From: Phaseolus vulgaris
Taxonomy: Eukaryota; Streptophyta; Magnoliopsida; Fabales; Fabaceae
DNA length: 64,000 nt
Direction of reading: 5' to 3'
Assembly (NCBI RefSeq): GCF_000499845.2
Contig: NC_023750.2
Location: forward strand, 5,019,478 to 5,083,477
Shown: one piece after another, positions 36,252 to 48,264 of the stretch
Numbering within the stretch: position 1 is the stretch's first letter
How the letters are laid out: the number at the start of each line of letters is the position of its first letter
Program-made: the position numbers and the translations under genes
The notes under the pieces: generated by a model
What the model was told of the DNA's origin: nothing
Seen by the model: the letters and a program-made list of their open reading frames with translations, nothing else
Database searches by the model: none

Positions 36252-39165
36252 ATGGCAGATGATAAAGTTTCCCATTCAAAAACTGGTAGAGGACCTACAA
36301 GATTGAAGAATATGTTTAAGAAGATAACTAAAGATGACAAAATACCTTTGTCTATTGATATCCACACTGGTGTGCCCACTGGGCAACATGCAAAGAAATA
36401 TAGGAGTTATCTCGGAGTACTTTCTCGTGAAAGGATCTCTATCTTAACTCAGTCCTGGGATCACGTGACTGACCACGAGAAAAACATGATTTGGCAAGAT
36501 ATTCTGGTATGTAACTGTTTTTACTTTGCTAAATCTAAAGTTCTTTTATACTTTGTTTTTGTTTATGAACTAATTCTTTCAAACAATGTAGACACATTAC
36601 AACATCCCGAATGTGGAAACCTTGAAAGCGAAGGTTCTTTCAGATGTGGGTGTCAAGTTTCGTCAGTTTAAATCAAAATTGACAACAAATTATATATATG
36701 GGAAAAGGAAAGAAGAAAATCCTTGTGCAAAATATGCATCCATTGATGAAGAAACTTGGCAGCAGTTTGTCAATATTCGACAAACTGAAAAATGGCAGGT
36801 TAGTATCACGTTTATATTTGAATATAGTTTATATTAACGTATTACTAAATTTTGAGTGTTATGATAGGAGGTTCGAAACAAAGCAAAAGTCAATCAGGCA
36901 CATAATGATACCCCACACTTATTGTCTCGTGGTGGTTATAAGTTGCTAGAGCAGAGGATGCTTGAAGAAAAGATTAAAGCACGTTCTACTTCCATTGAGG
37001 AAATGAATAGTGTAGATTCTTTAAGACCTCCATCCCCACCACTCCGACATGAGATGTGGAAGGGTGCCCGTATAAACACATTAGGGACATGGAGTTCTAA
37101 GTCTACAGAACAAACAGTTGAACGCATTGTAAGTTTGACAATTTCTTTTCAATGTGTTATTTTAAATTCTATGTGTTATTTTAAATTCAATGTGTTGAAG
37201 TTTGTCAATTTCTTTTCATTTGTTTTAGGATTCTCTTAATGAGCAATCAACACAGGGGACTTTTAAACCATGTGGTCGCAATGATATTCTTAATGTTGCT
37301 CTCGGACGACCTAAACACCCTGGACGTGTTCGTGTAGCTGGATATGGGGTTGAGATTCGGTCATACTTTGGACCTCCATCACACAGCAAGGAACAATTGT
37401 CCAATGAACCTAGCCAAGAGTATTTACTACAACTACGTGAGCAGTTAAAGGCTGAGGTAACTCAAGAGCTTAAAGAAAGCTTCATGGAGGAGTTTAGTGC
37501 GCGAATGGAAATGGAGTTCAAAAAGCGGTTGGAGGGTTTAGGACACTCACAGCAACCACCTACTATGGTAGAAGATGAACCACCTCCGCCTCCTATTAAG
37601 AAAGTCAGCACTAAAGGGAGTTGTTCGGCAGTTCATCTATCAGGGGATGACTTTGGCTCAACTAGCCAATGCGAATTATATGTTGAGTGTAATTCTTTGA
37701 CCCGATTCGTTGCCTTGGGTAAGTGTTATGAAGGGGTCACAATGTTACACAATGTGCCTCTTCCTTCTAATTTCATGAAGGTCACGGTGGAGAAGGTCCT
37801 TTATGGTGATCTTGCAGTTCCTGTGCCGACATCATAGGTGACAATTGTGGCAGAGGCATTACATACTTTCGTTGCCTGGCCTAGACATCTCGTCAGACCT
37901 ATAGACTCTATGGTATATATTTGCACTAATATTAATAGAATTATATATCAGATATATTACATTCTAACTAATTTAAGTATTTTTTTGTTTTGATGAGTAG
38001 CAGGAACCTAAGACAAATCTGCCTCTAGGAAAGAAGAAAATAGTCTCCATTGATGATCCTCTGGCGGCATTGGTAGAAGTTGCTACAACTTTAGATACAA
38101 CCGTGTTAGAGGTTCCATGGGATGCCAATGTTTTTGGAAGGCATAGTAATCTACCGTTGTACGTTCACATGTCTGATTTGTTGGACCTTGCATCCGGAGA
38201 TCAAGAGATTAACATAACAGTTCTGCAATTATGGATGATGTAAGTTCAAATTTTAAAATTTTATACTTTTGATTTATTAAATATATTAGTACTAACTTAT
38301 TGAAATTTAGGTATCTTTCTGGATTATGCTTTGATGAGGGGAAACACAATATATATGGGTTTTTAGACCCTCAAATCACTCAATCAATTGGAAACAAGAA
38401 GTCGGAAACACAAACATACATCACCACTGCCTTAAAGAATGGTGGAAAACACATTTATTTTGCTCCGTACATCCATGAGTAAGTTCTTATTTAATAAGTT
38501 TTAATAAATTATTGAAATAAGAGAAACTAATTAACTGATTTGTTATACAGGCGTCATTGGCAACTATTGATCATATCTGTTCAAGATCATACCGTTGCAT
38601 GGTTTTGCTCCTTGCATAAAAAACCTCCTGCCTATTTTAAAAACATTATAGATAGGTACGACAGTTTCATTTAACATTTATTATTACTTATATATTATAT
38701 AATGTTATGTATTTTAACATGAAATCTTGTTATTTTAGTGCTTACTCTGGATATAATATGTTGTGTGGGAGGAGAACTTCAAACGCACAAAAACTCACTT
38801 GGATGTACCTTAAGGTATTTAAAGTATGTTTGTTTACTTAATTTAATGTGTTTCACTCATTTATTTAATACATTTATTTTCACATGCAGTCCAACAGGCA
38901 ACCTGAAAATTATGAGTGCGGTTATTATGTTATGCAGTGGATGTTGACTATTTTGCAAGCTGAAATTAAGAAAGGTTGGGATAAGGTAATACCTCAATAC
39001 AATAAACACTTTAAAATTTGAGATTTATTATTCATGCACTAATTCAAAATATTTCAAATGTCACAGTTGTTCAACGACCAACACCCGCTAGATTTAGAAG
39101 CATTGGAGTATGTGAGAACAACATGGTCAAAGTATTTTGTAACCATGTATAACACTCTAGTATAG
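36252..39165 (+). pseudogene. CACTA second gene: En/Spm (PTTA-type) region fused to Ulp1-like cysteine protease
   Basis: Inferred exons: 36252-36506, 36592-36798, 36868-37128, 37229-37912, 38001-38239, 38311-38478, 38551-38655, 38739-38814, 38890-38985, 39067-39165. The first part has RGPTRLKNMF and a plant En/Spm transposase-like region (DEETWQQFVN, HLLSRGGYKLLE). A coiled-coil stretch follows, then a domain with CELYVECNSLTRFVALGKC. The C-terminal part matches Ulp1/C48 SUMO proteases: HWQLLI (His) and ENYECGYYVMQWM (catalytic Cys), ending WSKYFVTMYN. One TAG at 37835-37837 interrupts exon 4. The position where many relatives have the catalytic Asp reads VAWFCSLHKK, so the Asp may be absent or elsewhere. 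Predicted role, deSUMOylation, rests on the fold only. The start of exon 5 could be 38004. Confidence 0.83.
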
Positions 39166-39344
39166 ATAAATCATTACAATGACAAATTTTTTTATATATT
39201 ACCAAACTTTTTTTGTATAATGTTATAATTTGTTGTATTTAATTTTTATGTTTAAATTATGATTTGAAATGTTTTTATTTTTTGGAATTGAAAACTTTAA
39301 ACAGGTTATTTGAAATTTTAAATTTTTTTTTTTTTAATCAAGAC

Positions 39345-39615
39345 ATATAACGACGGTTCCACTTGGAACCGTCTTTAAAAAAGCCATACTTATAACGACG
39401 GTTCCTATGGGAACCGTCTTTAAAAGTGCCTCCCAATTTTTTAATTTCAAAAATCGCAACCCATCTTTAACGACGGTTGTGGGAACCGTCATTATAAGTT
39501 GGAGTTTTAACGACGGTTATGGGAACCGTCGTGAAAAACCCATACCTTTTAACGACGCCGGTAATAACGACGGTTCCAGAACCGTCTTTAAATGTCGATT
39601 TTAACCGTCGTTAAT
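39345..39615. repeat. CACTA 3' subterminal hairpin array
   Basis: About six copies of AACGACGGTT-N-GGAACCGTC(G/T)TTA hairpins, same motif as at the 5' end, spaced 30-70 bp. Several have G-to-T or C-to-T changes in the second arm. Confidence 0.85.
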
Positions 39616-39637
39616 TTACCTTTTTGTACTGGTGAAA

Positions 39638-39687
39638 ATTTCACATTATTTTTTTATGTCACTTGTTTTTCTTTTGAAGGAATTTAT
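39638..39687 (-). pseudogene. Ty3/gypsy relic, 50 bp piece between CACTA and copia insertions
   Basis: Removing the CACTA and one AAA makes this piece read into the integrase N-terminus on the minus strand (CEIFGVSKERILRF). It ends with the copia target duplication TTTAT at 39683-39687. Confidence 0.75.
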
Positions 39688-40400
39688 TATTGAATTAAGG
39701 GGAAGCTAGGTTCAAGAGGAGAGGTGAATTGTACTTAGAAAGATTTTCAAAATTAATTTTTTACAACAATTCGGAGAATAAACATATTGTTTTTCAAAAC
39801 AACATATTGTTTTTCAAAACAACATATTGATTTTATAGAGACCTGCACTGATTAAGAAAATGAATTTCTTTTATTAAAACAATTGATTAAATTTTTTAAT
39901 ACAAAGATCTTAAAACACAATATGTTAAATAAAAAACACAATTCGGAAAGATTTGAATATATTTTAAAGAAACAAATTTATGAATTAATTTCAACAGGTT
40001 GTTTTTGGAATTAGCAGACCGTTTTTCTGATTAAGAATAACAAAAAAGATATTAGACAAATTTCAAGATAAGTGCGGAACTCAAACATATCAAACAATGT
40101 CTTTAAGAAAACCCTTTCTTTTAATTTAACTTGCTCTACCAATAACAAATACAAATGGATACAAACAATATCAATATACAATGGAACGCTCAATATTGCT
40201 TATCACAACTATTTTAGTTATTACAGAAAAACAAACAAATTTGCAGAGAACAAAATCAAGAAATTGATTTTTACAAACAACTGTTTGATTATACTAGTAC
40301 ATAATATTATGCAGAAAATATATAAAGCAATGATAAAGAAAGCATAAAAGACACCAAAATTTTATATTGGTTCACTCACAACAAAGCTACATCCAGTCCC

Positions 40401-41506
40401 TATAGAACATGGAAGTTTTGATGATTCAAATCTATGTTGAAGGTTTCTATGTTGATGACGTGCTACTTTTGGGTTGAGCTTAGTCTAGGGTGTTTAGAAA
40501 TCTTGTGAAAGATCATTCTTAGTCCTTTGCACAAAGCTAGTTCAATGATTTTAAAAGAAAAAAGAGTTTTTCTAAGAAAAGAGAAAAAAAAAACAACCGG
40601 TTGAAACCACAATGTAATCGGTTGTTTGTCACTTAGCTTGGTTCAATGTTTTCAAAACTGTTTTTGACTTGGTTAAATAACTGTCTAACCAATTCAACCA
40701 GTTAAAACGACATTTCAACAGTTGATTGTCACATTTCATAACAGCTTTTCAAAAACATGTTAATCTGTTTTGCACTTTAATCAAAATTGTTTTGGCTCAT
40801 GATTGATGCCTAGAACGACTAGTTTTGAGAGCTATAAATATGGCTTTCCTTTAAAAACAAAATACACAAGAAAGATATCAAATACAGTGAGATTGAGATT
40901 TATCTTGAGAAAAGTTTTTAAAGGTTTGAAAGATTGCTAAGTAGTTGTGCATTGGTTCAAGGTCTGATCATAGGAGCTCTGTGATTCCTGTAAATCCAAG
41001 TGTAATTTGTTCCTTTCTGATTCTTGTAATAGTTTCTTTTATAAACTTGTGAAGTGTGTAAACCTATAGGGTTAGAGGGTGTTCTGACTAAGGTTGTGTG
41101 TTTGGCAAAGAAGGTGAGTGGTTCTTGTGGTATCAAGATCACCTCTTTGTGGTTGTGTGGATTGTAATATGTGATTGATGACTAGTGGAACCCAGTGGTA
41201 GTTCTGGGAACTGGATGTAGCTCAAGGCTGAGTGAACCAGTATAAATTGGTTATGTAATCTTTCTCTCTCCCACTCCTTATAAATTGTTGATTTGAATTT
41301 GTTTTTGTTGCTGCCATAAACAATCGGTTAAAATGAAGTTTCAACATATTGAAATTATGCAAACCGTTTCAATTACATTGTTTGATTGACTTCCTTGATT
41401 TCTTCTTCTGTGATTATTGATAAATTTTCATTCTTATTCAATCTTTTTGAAAATCTTTTGATAAACAATTCACCTCCCCCTCTTGTTAAGGCCATTAATT
41501 CCAACA
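40401..41506 (+). repeat. Solo LTR, family B, copy 1 (1106 bp)
   Basis: Ends TTCCAACA and starts TATAGAACATGG (TG decayed to TA). Flanks are GTCCC (40396-40400) and GTCTC (41507-41511), a 5 bp target duplication with one change; the host LTR reads across the site when the insert is removed. Inside are repeated CAACCGGTT-type boxes, TATAAATATGGC near 40842, and the C-rich CAATTCACCTCCCCCTC end typical of legume copia LTRs. Confidence 0.82.
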
Positions 41507-42139
41507 GTCTCATCTTACACCAAGGTGGAATTCACTAAAGCAACATAATTCATTCACAAGAAAAGAAAAAACAATTCTTAAATACTATAAGAACAACACC
41601 ACTCACTATAACACCCTGTCACAGTAGTGATACACGCCAAGAAACCTTATCTTAGCCCCAAAAATTACAGAATTACAAAACAGAATGTAAGAGAATGAAT
41701 AAACCTTGACCATGAACCAAGAAATACAAAAGGACCTCTCCAATTCACGTATGCAATGAAGAATATTTTACCTCTATCTAGATGATGAAAATTTGGCTCC
41801 AAGAATACTCAAAGATATTTCAAAGACTAATTCTTTCAAAAAATTCTCATTAAGGTTCTCACAAATGTAAAAATATGCGTTGTTATGGCTTATTTATCTC
41901 TTCTTCTTTTGTTATGAAGTCATTTGGGAAATTTGTTATGAAATGAATACAAGAAGAGATAAGAAAACAAATGTTTGATACTTGACGTTGTGCAGTGTTA
42001 GGTTTTATAAGGGTGAGAAAAGACAACAATTAATATGTGTTTAAAAATATTCAACACATTTTTATATGAAAGTGAGAATTTAATCAATGAATTTGGCAGT
42101 TTTGGTTTACTAGATATGAAAATGATGCAGTGGAATATT

Positions 42140-43242
42140 TGTTGTTCAAGAGTGATAAAGTGCTTTGAAGATTCCAAACCCAATGTGTTTGATGCAAGGC
42201 TGGTGTTGTTGTTGTGTTTTGGGTGGGATCTGGGTGGAATAGAATGTGATCCACTCCTTTGATGAATCTAAAACTGATGTGATTTACAACCTTTTAGAAA
42301 ATAAAGTGTTTTTCCAACTAAGTGAAGAACAACTGTTGTTTTGTCGAATCAACCAGTTGTTTTACTCTTAGGAGTTTTGAAAATGTTGAAAACTGTTTTA
42401 GTTTGGCTGACTAACTGCCAAACCAAACAATCAGTTGTTTCGTGGTTTCAATCGATTGTTTCATTGAAAATCCTAACAGAATTTTGTTTTGGTTGTTGAA
42501 TGTGCTTTAAATGATTTTCAACTGAATACATTCCTTCATTAATTGCTTTGACCAATCTTTGGAAAATAAAAATGGTTTGTTTATGTTTTCAAACAAGTAA
42601 GAGTAACATATTTGAGTTTTTCAGTTGTGAAGAAGTTGATTATGAGATTTGAACATTCACATCAAGCTTTGGGTTTTTCAAAGAGAGTGGAATAAGATTG
42701 TAGTTGTATTGATTTCAGTTTGTACTGTGAACAAGTGTAATCCCTTCTCAACCTACTGTATTTTTGGTGTTGTGTTGCCAAGGAGTGTTGTGTGCTCTTG
42801 AGGTGGTCAAGATCAATACTTTTGGTGTGTTTTTCCAAAGGGAGTGTGTTTCTTAAAGGGTTCAAGGTCACTACTTTGGTGGTTTGTATGTTGTAATCTG
42901 GTTTGATTACTTAGTGGATTACCCAGTGGTTTTCTGGGGATTGGATGTAGCTCTTGGCTTAAGAGTGAATCAGTATAAACTATTGATGTATCTCTCTCTT
43001 ACTCTAAACTCATTTAAATTATTTTTTAAGCTTTACTGGTTTAAACAACCGATTGTTTAGAAGAAACAACTGATTGCTTTTCTGTTGCTTTGATGTTTTA
43101 TTGCTTATATTCTATTATTGACTAACTTGATTCTTGTTTTGGATTCACACAAAGAATTTTATTAAACCTTGAAAAGTTTTCAAAACTCTCTCTTAAACAA
43201 TTCACCCCCCCCCCCTCTCGTTTAATTCCATATATTCTAACA
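42140..43242 (+). repeat. Solo LTR, family B, copy 2 (1103 bp)
   Basis: Starts TGTTGTTCAAGAG and ends TATTCTAACA with perfect ATATT duplications at 42135-42139 and 43243-43247. Same family and near-equal length as copy 1: shared GGATGTAGCTC, then GTGAATCAGTATAAA segment and CAATTCACCCCCCCCCC end. Inserted just inside the end of the same host LTR. Confidence 0.87.
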
Positions 43243-43499
43243 ATATTTTGGTAAACATCAAATCCCAACAATAAATCACGTGAATGAACATTTACTCAAT
43301 CAAAACATAAAAGATTTTCGCTTTATCTTACCTCGTCACACCAGTATGAACAAAATAAATAAATAAAAACAAAATTGATTAAAACAAAATAGTTAGTTTA
43401 AAAAGAATCAATTGATGTTCATTTTAATCAATTAAATTTGTATTAAGAACTATTACTTAAACTGATTATGCCTAATTCAGTTATAAGACAATTGAACAT

Positions 43500-46475
43500 G
43501 TCTCTTGGAAGTGGTTTAGTAAACAAATCAACTAATTGTTTTTATGTTACAATGACTTTTATTTTACAGTTTTCATTTGCAATATGTTCACAAAGAAAAT
43601 AATGTTTAATCTCAATATGCTTTGTGCATGAATGCATGGTAAGATTCTTTGTCAAGTTTATAACAGTAGTATTATCACATAATAAAGGAACGTTATTCAA
43701 GATTATCCCAAAATCACTTAGTTGTTGTTTCGACCATATGATTTGTGCACAACAACTCCCTACAACTTTGTTGTTGACAAAGCCACACAAGCTAGCTTTT
43801 TGCAATGTCATGAGATTAAGCTTGAACCATGCAAATGACAAGTTCCACTTGTACTTTTTCTGTGTATCTTACATCCTATAAAATCATAGTCAGAATAGCC
43901 AATTAAGTTTAAAGAAACATGACAAGGATACCACAAACCAACTTCTTTAGTTCCTTGCAAGTACTTTAGAATCCTCTTGGCAACATTGTAATGTGACTCA
44001 TTTGGTACATATTGGAACCTTGCACACATGCAAACAACAAACATAATATCGGGTTTACTTGTAGTAAGATACAATAATGAACCTATCAATCCTCTATACT
44101 TGGTTTGTTCCACTGAGTTTTCAACATCATCTTGATCTAGATGACATCTTTTTGATATAGGAGTGCTTACAACTTTACATTTGTCCATTTCAATTTTTCT
44201 TAGCAAATCCTTACAGTACTTTGTTTAACAAATAAAGATGTCATCCTTCAATTGTATCATTTGAAGTCCTAAGAAATAATTAAGCTCACCCATCATAAAC
44301 ATTTGAAATTCACTTTTCATAGCCTCCACAAAATCTTCACAGAGAGTTTCATTGGTTGAATAAAAAATGATATCATCTATATATACTTGTACCAAAAAGA
44401 TGTCATCTTTCTTTTTCTTAATGAAAATTTTCATATCTATTATGCCTCTTTCATGTCCTTGAGATAACAAGAAATTACTTAACCTTTCATACCATTGCTC
44501 GGTGCTTGCTTCAATCCATATAAGGCTTTCTTGAGTTTGTACACATGATATAAAAATCTATGATCGTCAAACCCAAGTTGTTGTGATACATATAACTCTT
44601 CATTGATATAACCATTCAGAAAGACTCACTTCTCATCCATTTAAAATAATTTGAATCCACTCATACAAGCGAAATCTAAGAGAAGTATAACAACTTTCAA
44701 CCTTGCTACAAGAGCATGAGTCTCATCATAATCAATGTCTTCCTCTTGGTTGTAACTCTTTGCAACGAGCCTCCCCTTGTTTCAAGTGATGACACCCAGT
44801 TCATCCATCTTGTTTCTAAACACCCATTTTGTGCATATTATATTAATCTTTCCTGTTCTTGGAATCATAAACCACACTTCATTCTTAGTGAACTGATTTA
44901 ACTCATCCTACATAACTAGAATCCAATTTTCATCTTGTAATGCTTCAGTAAATTTCTTTGGCTTAGCTTGAGAAAAAAAGGCCATTGCTTCACATAAATT
45001 ATTGAGTGAATTTTTGGTTGATACACCATTCACAATATTCCTAATTACATTATCCAAAGTCAAATCTTTGGGAGTTCTCAGTTCTTTGAGCAAATATGGA
45101 TTTACAACTTTTCCTTCAGCAGAAATAGAAATAGTTGTTTCTCAATCAATCGATTGATTTTTCTGAAGTATAGTTCTAAAATGATATTATTCAAGTTCAT
45201 CTTCAACAGGCTTATGCATATAATTGTTAGTCTCATAAAAAAAACATGAACAAATTCTTAAACAGTTAAAAGCCTTCTATTATAGATTTTATATGCATCC
45301 ATTCAAAGCATACCAATAAGAATTCCTTCATCAAATTTTGCATCAAATTTTCCAAGATTATCCTTGCCATTATTTATAACAAAGCATTTACAACCAAACA
45401 CTCTAAGATGACTTATATTAGGCTTTCTACCGTTATATGACTCATAGGTTGTTTTCTTTAAAATTGGCCTAATTAATGTTCCATTTAAAACATATGCAGC
45501 AGTGTGTACAACATCAACCCAAAAACACTTACGAAGATCAAATTCATTTAACATAGTCCTATCAAGCTCTTCTAGTGATCTATTCTTCCTCTCGACTACA
45601 TCATTCTGTTGTAGGATTCTAGGAGTAGAAAAACTATGTGTAATCCCATTTTTTTCACAAAACATATTAAATCTTTCATTTTGAAACTCTCCCCCATGAT
45701 CACTTATAATTGATTTAATACTGTGGTTGTTTTCATTTTGTAAAACCTTAGGCAATTTCTTAAACACATCAAATGCATCAGTCTTAGAAGCAATGAATAA
45801 TGTCTAGGTATATCTTGAGAAATCATCAACAATAACCAAAGCATACAAATTTCCACCAAAACTAGTTCTAGATGGTCCAAATAAGTTCACATGCAAAATG
45901 TCTAAAGGATTTTTAGAAGAAATTACATCTTTGAGTTTAAAGGAAGATCTAGTTTGTTTTCCTTTTTGACATGCATCACAAATTCTATTATTCTCAAATT
46001 TTATCTTTTGGAAAACCAAAAACTAAATCTTTACATTTTAACCTGTTTAAATGATTAGTATGAATATGTGCAAGTCTCCTATGCCACAATTAGGATTCAT
46101 CATCTTTATAAATAAGACACTAATTCACAAAGATATTAAGGTGATAAATGTTATTGAACCTCTTACCCGTGAAGACTACCTTATTAATGTCTTTATTGCA
46201 GATTTGATCGTTTTTATATTCAAATTTCACCTTGTATCTCTTGTCACAAAGTTGACTAATGTTAAGGAGATTGTGTTTCAACACTTCAACATACATAACA
46301 TATTTGATGGTTTTTTATGCTTCAGTTCCTATATGTCCTCTTTCAAGAATCCTCCCATGGTTGTTGTCACCATAGGTAACCTACCCTTCTAATTTTAACT
46401 TTAGCATAGAAAACTGAGATGTATCTTCTGTCATGTGTTTAGAACACCCACTATCAAGATACCACTAATTTAACC
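43500..46475 (-). pseudogene. Copia pol remnant (protease, integrase, RT, RNase H)
   Basis: Right to left: protease WYLDSGCSKHMT near 46420-46475; integrase zinc/core pieces CDACQKGKQTRSSFK and HVNLFGPSRTSFGG (45804-46019), then ISDHGGEFQNERF and VVERKNRSLEE (45303-45767). RT follows, with KTKWVF-like CTKWVFRNKMDE and the catalytic YIDDII (44225-44950). RNase H-side sequence YRGLIGSLLYLTTSKPDI and KSTSGTCHL lies at 43540-44206. Multiple stops and frameshifts make it non-functional. Order PR-IN-RT-RH identifies Ty1/copia. I did not assign a lineage, although LTR length and gag style resemble SIRE-like legume elements. Confidence 0.9.
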
Positions 46476-46869
46476 CTCTTTATTATTTTGCTTTCTACAA
46501 AACAGAAGTAAACAAAATAAATATGGTACATTTAGTTTTGGGTCCATATGAGTTTTTACCTTTCCTTAGGTTGTCATTTGGTTAAACCCTTTAGAATAAG
46601 ATAATTTTTTAGCATGAAAGACCTAGAAGTATGACCACTCTTTATGCAATTAAAACATGATATTGAATGCATATGTTTAGAACTGTTAAATGAGGCATAC
46701 TTTGTTTTAGCAGGAACAAAACACTACATAACTTCTTAACATTGTTCTTCTTTCTAGGTTATATCCTATACCACTTTTACCAAGCGTTTCAAGGTTGGCT
46801 CTTCCCAAAGTAAACTTAATAATGTTTTCAGATGATATTCTATCTTGCTTTCCAAAACTTTGCAATTTT

Positions 46870-48217
46870 TATAGTATTACATTTTACTAGATTCAACACA
46901 TTTACAAGAAGCATGCAAACATATTACTTCAAGATTAACAAGTTGTGCCTGAGCATCATGCAATTCTTTTTCTAAAGATTTTGCTTTGGATTCAAGAAAG
47001 CTATTTGAAATTTTTAACTTGTTACCTATAACAACAAGCCTATTTGCTTCCTTGTGTGTTTCATGAAATGCAAGGAAAAATTGATCATAACTTCTAGAAT
47101 CAGTAAAGAAAACACGTATTGAGTCATTGCTCGATCCTTCATTACTGGCCATGAAAGAAAGATTAGCCTCTTCACTCTTTGTAGAGGTATCATTAGATGA
47201 GTACATGCCATTCTCTTCCCATGAAATATGTTTTCTTTCTTCTGCCCTTGTATGCTTTTCTGCTTAGTGATTTCTCCTTGTTTTGATTGATTGGATAGTC
47301 AACTTCGATGCGTCTTGGCTTACCACAACCGCAACAAGTAGTTAACAGAACTAGATTCATTTGTTTAGAAACATACCCCTTTTTAGGCTGAAACCTTACA
47401 CGATTTTTCTTCTTTAGAAATCTATTAAATTTCTTTGTGAGCAGGCTTAAGGTTTAATCTTGATCTGAATCCTATTCATCCTCACTCAAATTCTTGTTTT
47501 GTGCATTGGGCTTGAGAGTTATGCTCTTTACTTTCTTTTCATAATTTTCCTACTCTTCCAGTCTGTTCCGCTCTAGCTCGTGTTCTCTCAACTTTACAAA
47601 CAGAGTTGTTGTAGATAGTCTTGACAAATCCTTGGATTCTAAGATTGTTGTAACTTTTGGTTGCCGACTTTTATCCAAGCATTTTAGCACTTTGATATTC
47701 AACCTTTTGTTATTAAAGACTTTGCCCAAACTTGTCAAGTGATTCATTATGTGTGTGAACCTTTTTTGTACATCAGTTATGGTTTCTTCCTACTTCATCT
47801 TGAACAACTCATACTCCTGAATAAGAGCATGTTTCCTTGTTCTTTTGACATCGTTAGTTCCTTCATGTGTGACCTCTAGAATGTCTCACATCTCCTCGAC
47901 AAAATTGCACGGAGAAACCCTGAAAAATTCATCCATATTCAAAGCAAATGTAATAATATTTTTTGCCACATAATCATATTGATCTTTTTTTTATTTTTAG
48001 TTTCAAACCATTCAGGCCATGCTTTTTTAACATATTCATCTTTAACCCCATGTATAGGAATAAAAGGACCAATCTACACAACATCCCATTTACCCATATA
48101 AATAGATTGCATAAAGATCTTCATTTTAACTTTAGAGAAAGCATAATTGATGTCACCAAACATAGGAGGACCATTAATAGACGCACATTGAGCAAACGGT
48201 AACTTAAACTTACCCAT
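46870..48217 (-). pseudogene. Copia gag remnant
   Basis: Starts at ATG 48217-48215 (MGKFKLPFAQCASINGPPMF). A gag-polypeptide segment LGKVFNNKRLNIKVLKCLD, then PKVTTILESKDLSRL lies at 47550-47747. A coiled, charged C-terminal segment (46877-47206) ends the region. Several stops interrupt it, and the zinc knuckle is degraded. Confidence 0.8.
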
Positions 48218-48264
48218 ACTTAAAGAACTTGATTAACTTTCAAGCCCTAACTCTTGATATCAAT

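Larger units (their letters stand above)
31828..39634 (+). mobile_element. CACTA (En/Spm) transposon, 7807 bp
   Basis: Starts CACTAGTAAAAAATAC and ends, on the minus strand, CACCAGTACAAAAAGG. Both ends are flanked by AAA (31825-31827 and 39635-39637), the 3 bp duplication typical of CACTA elements. It has subterminal palindrome arrays at both ends, a TNP2 transposase gene (32979-36168), and a multi-exon second gene with En/Spm-type and Ulp1 protease domains (36252-39165). Insertion was into the gypsy relic, whose frame is restored by removing the element and one AAA. Four gene-breaking changes are visible, so it is not autonomous as read. Confidence 0.93.
39688..43270 (-). repeat. 3' LTR of the copia element, interrupted twice
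   Basis: Aligns with the LTR at 48265-49556 across TGAATTAAGGGGAAGCTA, AACAATGTCTTTAAGAAAACC and GACCTCTCCAATTCA landmarks. A 19 bp unit ending AACAACATATTG is tandemly triplicated near 39790-39835 but single in the other LTR. Solo LTRs at 40401-41506 and 42140-43242 interrupt it. Confidence 0.85.

Noticed and set aside
42035..42262. Open frame of 75 codons considered as a captured gene.
   Set aside because: It straddles the boundary of the solo LTR that begins at 42140, so it is a chance frame.
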